A DNA stretch of 64,000 nucleotides, from NCBI RefSeq assembly GCF_000765145.1, contig NZ_JMGA01000030.1, positions 1-64,000 of the forward strand, in the 5' to 3' direction. The notes beneath the pieces are model-generated. The model worked only from the letters and a program-made list of their open reading frames with translations, had not been told where the DNA came from and did no database searches. Source of the stretch: Desulfosporosinus sp. HMP52 (lineage in GTDB: Bacteria; Bacillota; Desulfitobacteriia; Desulfitobacteriales; Desulfitobacteriaceae). How positions within the stretch are numbered: the first letter of the stretch is position 1; each line of letters opens with the position of its first letter. Shown here one piece after another: positions 56,639-64,000 of this stretch. The position numbers and the translations under genes were made by a program.

Positions 56639-56929
56639 ATGGAGACAAGAGTTGCGATTATTGGAATCATCGTCGAGGATGTTGAGTCTGTTGATAAACT
56701 AAATAATATTTTACATAATTACGGGCAGTACATTATTGGCAGAATGGGTATTCCCTATCGTGAAAAAGGTATTAATATAATTAGCCTGGCAGTGGATGCA
56801 CCCCAAGATATCATCAGTGCACTTTCGGGAAAGCTGGGTAAACTCCCCGGGGTCAGTACTAAGGCGGTCTATTCCAAGTTAAAAGATAAGGCAGAAAATG
56901 AGGGATCTAATGAAACAACTGATCGATAA
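56639..56929 (+). CDS. TM1266-type iron-only hydrogenase system regulator
   Basis: A 96-residue ferredoxin-like-fold (ACT/NikR-C-like) protein: RVAIIGIIVEDVESVDKLNNILHNYGQYIIGRMGIPYREKGINII is the family pattern. Members sit in [FeFe]-hydrogenase maturation operons and are called putative regulators. The gene overlaps the start of hydE by up to 32 bases. Confidence 0.88.
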   Translation: METRVAIIGIIVEDVESVDKLNNILHNYGQYIIGRMGIPYREKGINIISLAVDAPQDIISALSGKLGKLPGVSTKAVYSKLKDKAENEGSNETTDR

Positions 56930-57953
56930 GCTTCATAAGACCAGAGAGCTGGAACCTGCAGAATTTAAAGAACTCATCGAAAACCGCTGCGCTGAGCTTT
57001 CGGAATACCTTTTTGCCAAAGCAAGGGCAGTACAAATTGAAAACTACGGGAACAATGTCTATATTAGGGGTCTCATTGAATTCACGAATTATTGCAAGAA
57101 TGATTGTTACTATTGCGGGATCCGGAAAAGCAACTCCACAGCGGAGCGGTACCGTTTAACCAAGGAGCAGATTCTCCAATGTTGTGATACGGGGTATGAA
57201 CTGGGTTTTCGTACCTATGTGCTGCAGGGTGGCGAAGACGGGTACTATACCGATGAAAAGATGGTCGATATTATCCAGTCCATTAAAAACAATTATCCCG
57301 ACTGTGCACTCACACTTTCCATGGGCGAAAAAAGCTTTGAAACCTACCAAGCTTTTTATGAGGCTGGAGCTGACCGCTATCTGCTGCGTCATGAAACTGC
57401 TAACGAGGTACATTATAGCCGACTGCACCCCCATAATCTGCTTCTTAAAAAAAGAAAACAGTGCTTATCTGACTTGAAGAAGATAGGGTATCAGGTGGGA
57501 TGCGGTTTTATGGTGGGCTCCCCCTTTCAGAATACCGATTGTCTGGTTGAGGACTTGTTGTTTATCAAAGAATTTAATCCTCATATGGTGGGGATCGGTC
57601 CCTTTATTCCTCATCATGAGACGCCCTTTGCTAAAGAAAAAGCAGGAGAGCTGGAACTGGTCTTGTTTTTGCTGGGAATTGTCCGTTTGATGCTTCCTGC
57701 GGTACTGATGCCGGCTACCACCGCCTTGGGTACAATCCACCCTCAAGGACGGGAACTGGGGATACTTGCCGGGGCAAATGTGGTGATGCCCAATCTCTCA
57801 CCCACTGATGTAAGAGGGAAATATCTGCTCTATGACAATAAAATCTGTACCGGAGATGAAGCTGCGGAATGTCGAAATTGTCTGCAAGGCCGAATAGAAA
57901 AAATCGGCTACAAAATCGCTGTCACCCGCGGTGATCATAAATCCAAACTTTGA
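56898..57953 (+). CDS. hydE: [FeFe]-hydrogenase maturase HydE
   Basis: A 351-residue radical SAM enzyme acting on the cysteine-bound iron complex made by HydG. CKNDCYYC is at 66-73 (CxxxCxxC), followed by GIRKSN, then YVLQGGEDGYYTD, LTLSMGEK, LLRHETAN and MVGIGPFIPHHETPF. The ATG at 56910 with GAGGG before it is an alternative start. It overlaps the regulator gene, so translation is coupled. Confidence 0.94.
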   Translation: MRDLMKQLIDKLHKTRELEPAEFKELIENRCAELSEYLFAKARAVQIENYGNNVYIRGLIEFTNYCKNDCYYCGIRKSNSTAERYRLTKEQILQCCDTGYELGFRTYVLQGGEDGYYTDEKMVDIIQSIKNNYPDCALTLSMGEKSFETYQAFYEAGADRYLLRHETANEVHYSRLHPHNLLLKKRKQCLSDLKKIGYQVGCGFMVGSPFQNTDCLVEDLLFIKEFNPHMVGIGPFIPHHETPFAKEKAGELELVLFLLGIVRLMLPAVLMPATTALGTIHPQGRELGILAGANVVMPNLSPTDVRGKYLLYDNKICTGDEAAECRNCLQGRIEKIGYKIAVTRGDHKSKL

Positions 57954-58011
57954 AAAAATACTAATACTGAAGGGAAAGACATGTCTGACCCGCTAAGAAA
58001 GGAATTTTGTT

Positions 58012-59430
58012 ATGTATAATGCAAAATCAGCTAAAGCAGAGGAATTTATTGCCCATGAAGAAGTTCTTAGCACCCTGGAGTATGCCGAAAAGAATAAAAA
58101 TAATATCGAATTGATCGACAGCATCATCCAAAAAGCAAAATTACGCCAAGGACTTTCTCACAGAGAGGCCGCAGTCTTGTTGGACTGTGATATCGAAGAA
58201 AAAAACCAAGAAATTTATGCCTTGGCCGAGCAAATTAAAAAAGATTTTTATGGCAATCGTATTGTAATGTTTGCCCCTCTGTATCTGTCCAATTACTGTG
58301 TCAATGGCTGTCTGTACTGTCCTTATCATTTGAAAAATAAGCATATCGCCAGGAAGAAAATGACCCAGGAGGAAGTCCGCAGAGAAGTTATAGCTCTTCA
58401 AGATATGGGGCATAAGCGCCTGGCCCTGGAAGCAGGGGAAGACCCTGTGAACAATCCCATTGAATACATACTGGAATGTATTGATACCATTTATAGCATC
58501 AAACATAAAAATGGCGCCATCCGTCGGGTTAATGTAAATATCGCGGCAACCACCGTGGAAAATTATCAAAAACTGAAGGATGCCGGGATTGGAACCTATA
58601 TTCTATTTCAGGAAACCTACCATAAGGACAGCTATGAAAAATTACATCCCACCGGGCCCAAGCACAACTATGCTTATCATACTGAAGCCATGGATAGGGC
58701 TATGACCGGAGGCATCGATGATGTCGGTCTGGGGGTATTGTTTGGACTTGAATTATACCGCTACGAATTTGCAGGTTTACTGATGCATGCTGAGCATCTG
58801 GAGGAAGTATTTGGGGTAGGGCCTCATACCATCAGTGTCCCCAGAATACGTCAGGCAGATGATATTGATCCCTCGACCTTTGCTAATGGAATCAATGATG
58901 ATATCTTTGCTAAAATTGTAGCATGTATTCGCGTAGCTGTGCCCTACACAGGGATGATCGTTTCGACGAGAGAAAGCAAGGAATGTCGGGAACGTGTGCT
59001 TCATTTAGGAGTTTCACAAATTAGCGGAGGTTCTAAGACAAGTGTCGGGGGATATGCCCAGCCTGAAGCGGAAGATGACAATTCCGAGCAATTTGAGGTC
59101 AGCGACACCAGAACCCTGGATGAAGTGGTTAAATGGCTCATGGACTTAGGCTTCATTCCCAGCTTTTGCACCGCCTGTTACAGGGAAGGGAGAACCGGCG
59201 ACAGGTTTATGACTCTTTTGAAGAGCGGACAGATTCAGAACTGCTGCCATCCTAATGCCCTGATGACACTTAAGGAATATCTGGAGGATTACGCTTCCCA
59301 GGAAACAAAAACCGCCGGTGAAGCTATTATCCAAGAGGAAATTGGAAATATTCCTAAGGAAAAGGTCCGTGAGATTGCCAAGGAGAATCTGTTAAAAATA
59401 AGCAATGGAAGCCGGGATTTCAGGTTTTAG
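58012..59430 (+). CDS. hydG: [FeFe]-hydrogenase maturase HydG
   Basis: A 472-residue radical SAM tyrosine lyase that makes CO and cyanide on an iron-cysteine complex. CVNGCLYC is at 96-103. The C-terminal accessory-cluster motif FCTACYREGRTGDRFM is present, as are the internal LEAGEDP and GGSKTSVGGY. Full length. It ends in UAG, with TGA eight codons on. Confidence 0.95.
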   Translation: MYNAKSAKAEEFIAHEEVLSTLEYAEKNKNNIELIDSIIQKAKLRQGLSHREAAVLLDCDIEEKNQEIYALAEQIKKDFYGNRIVMFAPLYLSNYCVNGCLYCPYHLKNKHIARKKMTQEEVRREVIALQDMGHKRLALEAGEDPVNNPIEYILECIDTIYSIKHKNGAIRRVNVNIAATTVENYQKLKDAGIGTYILFQETYHKDSYEKLHPTGPKHNYAYHTEAMDRAMTGGIDDVGLGVLFGLELYRYEFAGLLMHAEHLEEVFGVGPHTISVPRIRQADDIDPSTFANGINDDIFAKIVACIRVAVPYTGMIVSTRESKECRERVLHLGVSQISGGSKTSVGGYAQPEAEDDNSEQFEVSDTRTLDEVVKWLMDLGFIPSFCTACYREGRTGDRFMTLLKSGQIQNCCHPNALMTLKEYLEDYASQETKTAGEAIIQEEIGNIPKEKVREIAKENLLKISNGSRDFRF

Positions 59431-59443
59431 GAGGCTGATAAAC

Positions 59444-60649
59444 ATGGGATTGAATGAAACACCCTCTGCCAATCGGGTTCATATAGGATTTTTCGGCAAG
59501 AGAAACGCTGGCAAATCCAGTATCGTAAATGCTGTTACAGGACAAGATCTGGCTGTTGTATCCAATGTAAAGGGTACAACGACAGATCCAGTCTCTAAAG
59601 CCATGGAACTCCTTCCTTTGGGTCCGGTCATGATCATTGACACACCTGGAATTGATGATGCAGGTGACCTGGGAGAACTGCGGGTTAAAAAAAGCCGTCA
59701 GGTGCTTAACAAAACTGATGTTGCTGTGCTGGTAATTGATTCGATCAGTGGTAAAACCTCTGAGGATGAAGAACTGATTGCGCTATTCGCTGAGAAGAAG
59801 ATTAATTATGTTGTTGCCTACAATAAATCGGATCTGGCAGGAGAGGAAATACCTGAAACGGAGCATGAACTATCTGTCAGCGCTGAAACCGGGCACAATA
59901 TTGAAAAGCTGAAGGGAAAAATTGCGGCCTTGGCGGTTACTGAGGAACCAAAGCTAAAAATTGTAGGAGACCTGATTAATCCCTCAGACTTTGTGGTGCT
60001 GGTAACCCCTATTGACAAGGCCGCTCCTAAGGGCAGGCTGATTCTGCCCCAGCAGCAGACTATCCGTGATATTCTGGAAGCTGATGCCACGGCTATTGTC
60101 GTTAAAGAATTCGAGCTGCGGGAAACCCTGGAAAGTCTGGGGAAAAAGCCGAAACTTGTAATTACCGACAGTCAAGTCTTTGCCAAGGTGTCGGCAGATA
60201 CACCTCAGGATATTTTTCTAACCTCATTTTCCATTCTTTTTGCCAGATACAAGGGCACTCTAGAATCCGCTGTTAAAGGAGCAAAAGCCCTGGACTCCCT
60301 ACAGGAGGGTGAGACCATTCTCATTTCCGAGGGATGCACCCATCACAGACAGTGTGATGATATCGGCACGGTAAAGCTGCCCCGCTGGATTAAAAACTAT
60401 TCCCAAAAGCAGATTAACGTTGAATTTACATCAGGGACGGAATTTCCCGATAATCTGTCCAAATATAAACTGATTGTTCACTGCGGCGGTTGCATGCTCA
60501 ACGAAAGAGAAATGAAATATCGTCAAAAATGTGCCGCGGATCAGCAAGTACCCTTTACCAACTACGGTATTCTTATTGCTTATATGCAGGGGATATTAAA
60601 GCGAAGCATTGCTATGTTTCCTAACATTCTAGCAGAATTTGAGGACTAG
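59444..60649 (+). CDS. hydF: [FeFe]-hydrogenase maturation GTPase HydF
   Basis: A 401-residue scaffold that builds the 2Fe subcluster and hands it to the hydrogenase. The Era-like GTPase has GKRNAGKSSIV, DTPGIDD and NKSD. The C-terminal iron-sulfur site is CTHHRQC and later HCGGCMLN (CxH...HCxxC). The frame runs back to 59405, but AGGAGG supports the ATG at 59444. It ends in UAG. Confidence 0.95.
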   Translation: MGLNETPSANRVHIGFFGKRNAGKSSIVNAVTGQDLAVVSNVKGTTTDPVSKAMELLPLGPVMIIDTPGIDDAGDLGELRVKKSRQVLNKTDVAVLVIDSISGKTSEDEELIALFAEKKINYVVAYNKSDLAGEEIPETEHELSVSAETGHNIEKLKGKIAALAVTEEPKLKIVGDLINPSDFVVLVTPIDKAAPKGRLILPQQQTIRDILEADATAIVVKEFELRETLESLGKKPKLVITDSQVFAKVSADTPQDIFLTSFSILFARYKGTLESAVKGAKALDSLQEGETILISEGCTHHRQCDDIGTVKLPRWIKNYSQKQINVEFTSGTEFPDNLSKYKLIVHCGGCMLNEREMKYRQKCAADQQVPFTNYGILIAYMQGILKRSIAMFPNILAEFED

Positions 60650-60653
60650 GGTT

Positions 60654-61967
60654 ATGCGTAGTGAAAGAGACAAGATCGGAGAAATCCTCTTGGAAGATGA
60701 AAAGTTGCACGGTATCCAAACCGCCCGGGCAATGGATAATTTCAAACTTGAACATAAAAAAACAAGTTTACAGTTGATTTATGCTCTTGTCACCATCAAG
60801 AAAGCTGCTGCCATGACCTACCAGAAGCTTGGTGTGGGCAAGGATGGAGTTTATGCTGGGATTTCTCAAGTCTGCGATATGATTCTGCAGGGAAAACTGG
60901 ATGACGCCTTTGTAACGGAAGCACTCCAGGGCGGGGCCGGAACCTCAACGAATATGAATGTTAATGAAGTGATTGCTAATCTTACACTTTTGAAGTTGGG
61001 ATTCAAAACAGGAAGTTACGATATCGTTCATCCCTTAGATGATGTGAACCGCGGACAGTCCACAAACGATGTCTATCCAACGGCTCTGCGCATTGCTGCT
61101 ATTCAGATGTTGAGAAAGCTAAGCGAAGCCTGTGCCCAACTTCAGCAAGCGTTGCAGACGAAGGAGAATGAATTCGATAGCATTATAAAGCTTGGCAGAA
61201 CAGAGCTGATGGATGCAGTTCCAATTACTCTGGGACAGGAATTCGGTTCCTATGCCCAGGCTGTTGCCAGGGATCGCTGGCGACTGTATAAAGTTGAAGA
61301 GCGGCTGCGGCAGGTAAACATCGGAGGAACAGCGGTTGGTATCGGAAACAATGCTGAAAGAAAGTATCGCTTCGGAGTCATTGAAGTACTCAGAGAATTA
61401 ACTGGAATAGGTCTGGCCACAGCCGAGTATCCCATGGATATTACGCAGAACAATGATGTATTCGTCGAAGTATCGGGGTTACTCAAGGCCCTGGCAGTAA
61501 ATCTGATGAAAATCTCCAATGACTTGCGGCTCATGAATTCAGGACCAAGAGGAGGATTGTCGGAAATAACCTTGGCACCGCTGCAAATGGGCAGTACCAT
61601 CATGCCCGGCAAGGTGAATCCGGTTATTCCTGAAATGGTAATGCAAGTTTCCATGAGAGTAATGGCTAACGACGTAGCCATCTCAACCGCCGCCGCCCAT
61701 GGGGAATTTGAACTTAACGCTTTTATGCCTCTGATTGCCGATTCTCTGCTGGAAAGCTTAGGGCTTTTGATAAATGCCGCTGAGCTGTTTCGCACGAAGT
61801 GTATTGAGCTTATTAAACCAAATGCCGAGAGATGTAAGGACCTGCTTGAATTATCCTACGCCTTTACCGCGGCCTACACGCCCTTTTTAGGCTATGATAA
61901 AGTAAGTGAAATAATTGAAAAATCCAGCGGCAATGTACAAAGGGCTAAAGAAATGCTGGATGAGTAA
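60654..61967 (+). CDS. aspA: Aspartate ammonia-lyase-like enzyme in the hyd operon
   Basis: A 437-residue member of the aspartase/fumarase superfamily. The signature GSTIMPGKVNPVIPEM and TSTNMNVNEVIAN fit aspartase, which splits aspartate to fumarate and ammonia. TTG at 60639 would overlap hydF; the ATG at 60654 with GAGG before it is preferred. Such lyase genes recur beside hydEFG and may supply ammonium for the azadithiolate bridge. Fumarase activity is an alternative. Confidence 0.85.
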   Translation: MRSERDKIGEILLEDEKLHGIQTARAMDNFKLEHKKTSLQLIYALVTIKKAAAMTYQKLGVGKDGVYAGISQVCDMILQGKLDDAFVTEALQGGAGTSTNMNVNEVIANLTLLKLGFKTGSYDIVHPLDDVNRGQSTNDVYPTALRIAAIQMLRKLSEACAQLQQALQTKENEFDSIIKLGRTELMDAVPITLGQEFGSYAQAVARDRWRLYKVEERLRQVNIGGTAVGIGNNAERKYRFGVIEVLRELTGIGLATAEYPMDITQNNDVFVEVSGLLKALAVNLMKISNDLRLMNSGPRGGLSEITLAPLQMGSTIMPGKVNPVIPEMVMQVSMRVMANDVAISTAAAHGEFELNAFMPLIADSLLESLGLLINAAELFRTKCIELIKPNAERCKDLLELSYAFTAAYTPFLGYDKVSEIIEKSSGNVQRAKEMLDE

Positions 61968-62004
61968 TCTATGTAATAACTTGCGTATACGATCGTAAAT
62001 AAAA

Positions 62005-62067
62005 GGCCCATTGCCTATCATTTGACTTTACAAACAGAATAAAGTCAAATGAGAAGAGCAATGGGCC
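62005..62067. terminator. Long bidirectional terminator
   Basis: GGCCCATTGC (62005-62014) pairs with GCAATGGGCC (62058-62067), and CATTTGACTTT (62019-62029) with AAAGTCAAATG (62041-62051). It separates aspA from the convergent small secreted-protein gene. Confidence 0.8.
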
Positions 62068-62081
62068 CTAATGGTATAATA

Positions 62082-62267
62082 CTATTCGTTGCAAAACGGC
62101 ATTTGAGCACACTTAGATACGCCGTTATCCATGGTTTGAGCACATTCTGCTACAGATTGACCACCTTTGTTTGTAGCCATTTCAGATACCGCTGTTGATG
62201 CAAAAGCAGTGCTAGAGAAAGCTAAAACCATAAATCCAGTAGTGATTATTGTAAAAACCTTTTTCAT
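62082..62267 (-). CDS. Small secreted protein
   Basis: A 61-residue protein with a signal peptide (MKKVFTIITTGFMVLAFSSTAFA) and a mature part of about 38 residues with three cysteines (AECAQ, SKCAQ, PFC) and two CAQ repeats. GGAGGG precedes the ATG at 62265-62267; the longer frame to 62288 is less likely. Function unknown. Confidence 0.7.
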   Translation of the reverse strand: MKKVFTIITTGFMVLAFSSTAFASTAVSEMATNKGGQSVAECAQTMDNGVSKCAQMPFCNE

Positions 62268-62433
62268 TATTGTTACCCTCCATTTCATAAGACAAGTTAC
62301 CTTATGAAGTATAGCTGCTGTAAATGAAAAAGCGATGAATAAGTTGTGAAGAACTTATGAATACATTTAAAAATTTTCACTTAGCCATTCTTCTGCATAT
62401 GCTGAATCAGAACATATGCAAGGAGGCACTATT

Positions 62434-62502
62434 ATGATGGATAATAAATATGACAATAGTGTGATAGGTTCTGCTACCCGCGAGGAAGTTCCGCTTTTGT
62501 GA
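62434..62502 (+). CDS. Possible 22-residue peptide
   Basis: AAGGAGG stands nine bases before an ATG that opens a 22-codon frame (MMDNKYDNSVIGSATREE, then VPLL) ending in TGA. A ribosome site this good suggests translation. The product may be the start of a truncated gene. Confidence 0.35.
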   Translation: MMDNKYDNSVIGSATREEVPLL

Positions 62503-62541
62503 GCGTCTATTTTTGGGGGGCAGATTCGAGCTAACAAAAGA

Positions 62542-62563
62542 GCCTAGGCGTTTATGCCTAGGC
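62542..62563. terminator. GCCTAGGC hairpin
   Basis: GCCTAGGC occurs at 62542-62549 and 62556-62563 and is self-complementary. It lies just past the stop of the minus-strand peptide gene at 62571. Confidence 0.55.
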
Positions 62564-62570
62564 AAATTCT

Positions 62571-62669
62571 TTATGCTGTTGTAGGTGTTGGTATTTTTCT
62601 GGAATGTTCAAACAACCAAGTAATGATTCTCCACAATGCAACGAGAACACGCAAAAAACCTGAAAGCAT
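62571..62669 (-). CDS. 32-residue amphipathic peptide
   Basis: ATG at 62667-62669 after a very strong AAGGAGGTGA. The product (MLSGFLRVLVALWRIITWLF, then a basic/polar tail) looks like an amphipathic membrane helix. Its upstream sequence resembles that of the next peptide gene at 62805-62924, suggesting a small family. Confidence 0.5.
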   Translation of the reverse strand: MLSGFLRVLVALWRIITWLFEHSRKIPTPTTA

Positions 62670-62775
62670 TTCAGTTCACCTCCTTATTGAAATCCCATAA
62701 GAAGAGACACTTTCGAATATATTCCATTAAGCGTGTCCGTAGATGTTCTCTGAAATAGGTGATTAGAGAATAGAT

Positions 62776-62797
62776 GGCCCAGGCTACTACCTGGGCC
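62776..62797. terminator. GGCCCAG/CTGGGCC hairpin
   Basis: 62776-62782 pairs with 62791-62797, just past the stop of the minus-strand peptide at 62805; the transcript there is T-rich before it. Confidence 0.55.
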
Positions 62798-62804
62798 AAA
62801 AGTT

Positions 62805-62924
62805 TTAACTAGCAACAGGTACAGCGATTCTTGTTCCTACAAGCCATAACCATGGAGAAACTAAAATCAACAATGCAACTAAAAACGCTAAAAATCCTAA
62901 TAATCCAAATAAACCTATAAACAT
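62805..62924 (-). CDS. 39-residue hydrophobic membrane peptide
   Basis: AAGGAGGTG precedes the ATG at 62922-62924. The product (MFIGLFGLLGFLAFLVALLI, then LVSPWLWLVGTRIAVPVAS) is one long hydrophobic segment. A longer open frame to 62993 lacks a ribosome site. Function unknown. Confidence 0.55.
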   Translation of the reverse strand: MFIGLFGLLGFLAFLVALLILVSPWLWLVGTRIAVPVAS

Positions 62925-63099
62925 TCCTATGCACCTCCTTATTTGGAATCCTATAAGATCAGGATTCTGATATATCATATGCAACATGTCCACAATTGTT
63001 AATTTCAGGAGTTATTGACCGATGATGCTTTAGGACATAACTTTCACATTCCTGCTCAAAATTACATAATTTGTATGAAATATAGAAGGAGGAAAATTT

Positions 63100-63405
63100 A
63101 TGCATTATAATTCGGATATATTACATGTTCATAAGTATTGCTTTCCCACAACCTTTGATCATGGTCACTCCCATAGAATAATTGGTGTTTCCAGTCTAGG
63201 AATTAGACGAGGGAATACACACGTTCATTGCTATAGTGGGGTAACCACTGTAGATAATGGTCATGTGCATTATTATCAAGGTGAAAATGGGCCAGCCATA
63301 CACCTTCCAAGTGGTGGACATATCCACTGCTATAAAGGAATTACAACAATTGAAGATAGGCATAGGCATGCTTATAAAGGGACAGACTTCCCTTCCTGTC
63401 ATTAA
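63100..63405 (+). CDS. YmaF-family HxH-repeat protein
   Basis: A 101-residue protein with recurrent HxH pairs: HVHKY, HGHSH, THVHCY, HVHYY, HIHCY and RHRHAY, spaced by short strands. This is the YmaF pattern. The many paired histidines suggest metal binding. AGAAGGAGG precedes the ATG. Function unknown. Confidence 0.82.
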   Translation: MHYNSDILHVHKYCFPTTFDHGHSHRIIGVSSLGIRRGNTHVHCYSGVTTVDNGHVHYYQGENGPAIHLPSGGHIHCYKGITTIEDRHRHAYKGTDFPSCH

Positions 63406-63485
63406 TTAGGACTCTCCGTGGGTTTAATTTAAATCTTGCTCTTATAAAATATAAGTGTCTTGCGTTCAATCAAGTAAGATAATAT

Positions 63486-63521
63486 TTAGGAACTATCTAA
63501 GCTAACTTAACTAGTTCCTAA
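63486..63521. terminator. Hairpin after the YmaF-type gene
   Basis: TTAGGAACT (63486-63494) pairs with AGTTCCTAA (63513-63521). The rest of the 63406-63706 gap shows no gene. Confidence 0.5.
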
Positions 63522-63706
63522 TGATTTACATATATGCTGCATGTATATATTACAAATTGTGCTATCCTTAACACTTGTTACTCCTAAGGTTAAGAATACT
63601 GCCACTAAGAAACCCTACCCATTGTCATGGCTTAACTCTAATAGTCAACCGGACTGAATAATTTCTTTTAATAATAGAATACTAAATTAAAAGGAGGCAG
63701 GGTTAA

Positions 63707-64000
63707 TTGAAAAAATTAATTGTTTTCGCCCATCAACATCAGGATAGTTTTAATCGTGCAATTTTAGATCAGGTGGAGTCCAGTTTAAGAGAAAAGGGAC
63801 AAGAAGTTATCGTTCGTGATTTGTACAAAATTAACTTTCAACCAGTGTTAAAACCTGAAGATACAGATTCAATGAAAGTAGGAAAAATGCCAGAAGACAT
63901 TAAAATAGAACAAGACTTTATTTCCGAGTCAGATGTCATCATTTTCATTTATCCCATCTGGTGGTCAAATATGCCCGCTATTTTAAAGGGGTATTTAGAT
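63707..64000 (+). CDS. Flavodoxin-fold NAD(P)H oxidoreductase, cut by window end
   Basis: A TTG start seven bases after AAGGAGGCAGG opens a frame that runs off the window, giving 98 residues. LIVFAHQHQDSFNRAILDQV is the flavin-binding start and IFIYPIWWSNMPAILKGYLD the conserved MdaB/KefF-type quinone reductase core. The C-terminal half is outside the window. Confidence 0.8.
   Translation, partial: MKKLIVFAHQHQDSFNRAILDQVESSLREKGQEVIVRDLYKINFQPVLKPEDTDSMKVGKMPEDIKIEQDFISESDVIIFIYPIWWSNMPAILKGYLD

Overview
The window looks like a chromosome segment of an anaerobic, low-to-mid-GC Firmicute of the Desulfosporosinus/Desulfitobacterium (Peptococcaceae) type. The organism assignment is inference. 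It rests on a bacterial pyrrolysine (Pyl) operon with a split PylS, an [FeFe]-hydrogenase maturation operon, a multihaem cytochrome, AGGAGG-type ribosome sites and many TTG/GTG starts. No rRNA, CRISPR array, insertion sequence or prophage was seen.

Layout. 1-3.9 kb: small accessory genes (iron-sulfur flavoprotein, SRPBCC protein, a carbohydrate esterase/PadR pair behind a palindrome-decorated promoter, TfoX-N protein). 4.0-16.0 kb: the core of the window, a monomethylamine/Pyl island. On the minus strand are a CobW-like GTPase and an MtbA-like (UroD-family) methyltransferase fused to a thioredoxin-like domain. Divergently on the plus strand are mtmC, mtmB (read through an in-frame UAG = Pyl204), tRNA-Pyl, pylB, pylC, pylD, pylSn, pylSc, a MetH-activation-domain-like protein with two CxxC pairs, and a MocR-type regulator. 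The inferred pathway is: methylamine methyl to MtmC cobalt(I) by MtmB; methyl onward to an acceptor (probably tetrahydrofolate in a bacterium) by the MtbA-like protein; corrinoid repair possibly by the activation-domain protein.

16.5-24.9 kb: a two-component system divergent from a secreted coiled-coil protein, a chemoreceptor, membrane proteins, a frameshifted CGGC-type pseudogene and an orphan radical SAM enzyme. 25-34.5 kb: lysine riboswitch plus dapA, a four-haem NrfH-like cytochrome, katG, pta, rhomboid protease, an EFR1-type flavodoxin/ferredoxin divergent from an XRE regulator, and a cupin. 34.5-46.5 kb: a very small zinc-ribbon gene, a MarR regulator with a His-rich tail and duplicated operators, methyltransferases, a three-gene set (22-residue repeat protein, MoxR ATPase, metallopeptidase/VWA protein), MazG-like protein, and cyanophycin synthetase. 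46.6-56.4 kb: LigD, DAHP synthase, acetyltransferase, a 7TM diguanylate cyclase, a TetM-like GTPase fused to a Rae1/YacP-like NYN nuclease, and a DUF1847 protein. 56.5-62 kb: a leader with a possible attenuator, then a TM1266-like regulator, hydE, hydG, hydF and aspA in one operon. 62-64 kb: small secreted and membrane peptides, a YmaF-type HxH protein, and a flavodoxin-fold oxidoreductase cut by the window end.

Most start codons were moved from the longest possible frame to the one with a good ribosome site; each change is stated in the entry. All functional calls come from motif and family recognition by eye; no database search was run.
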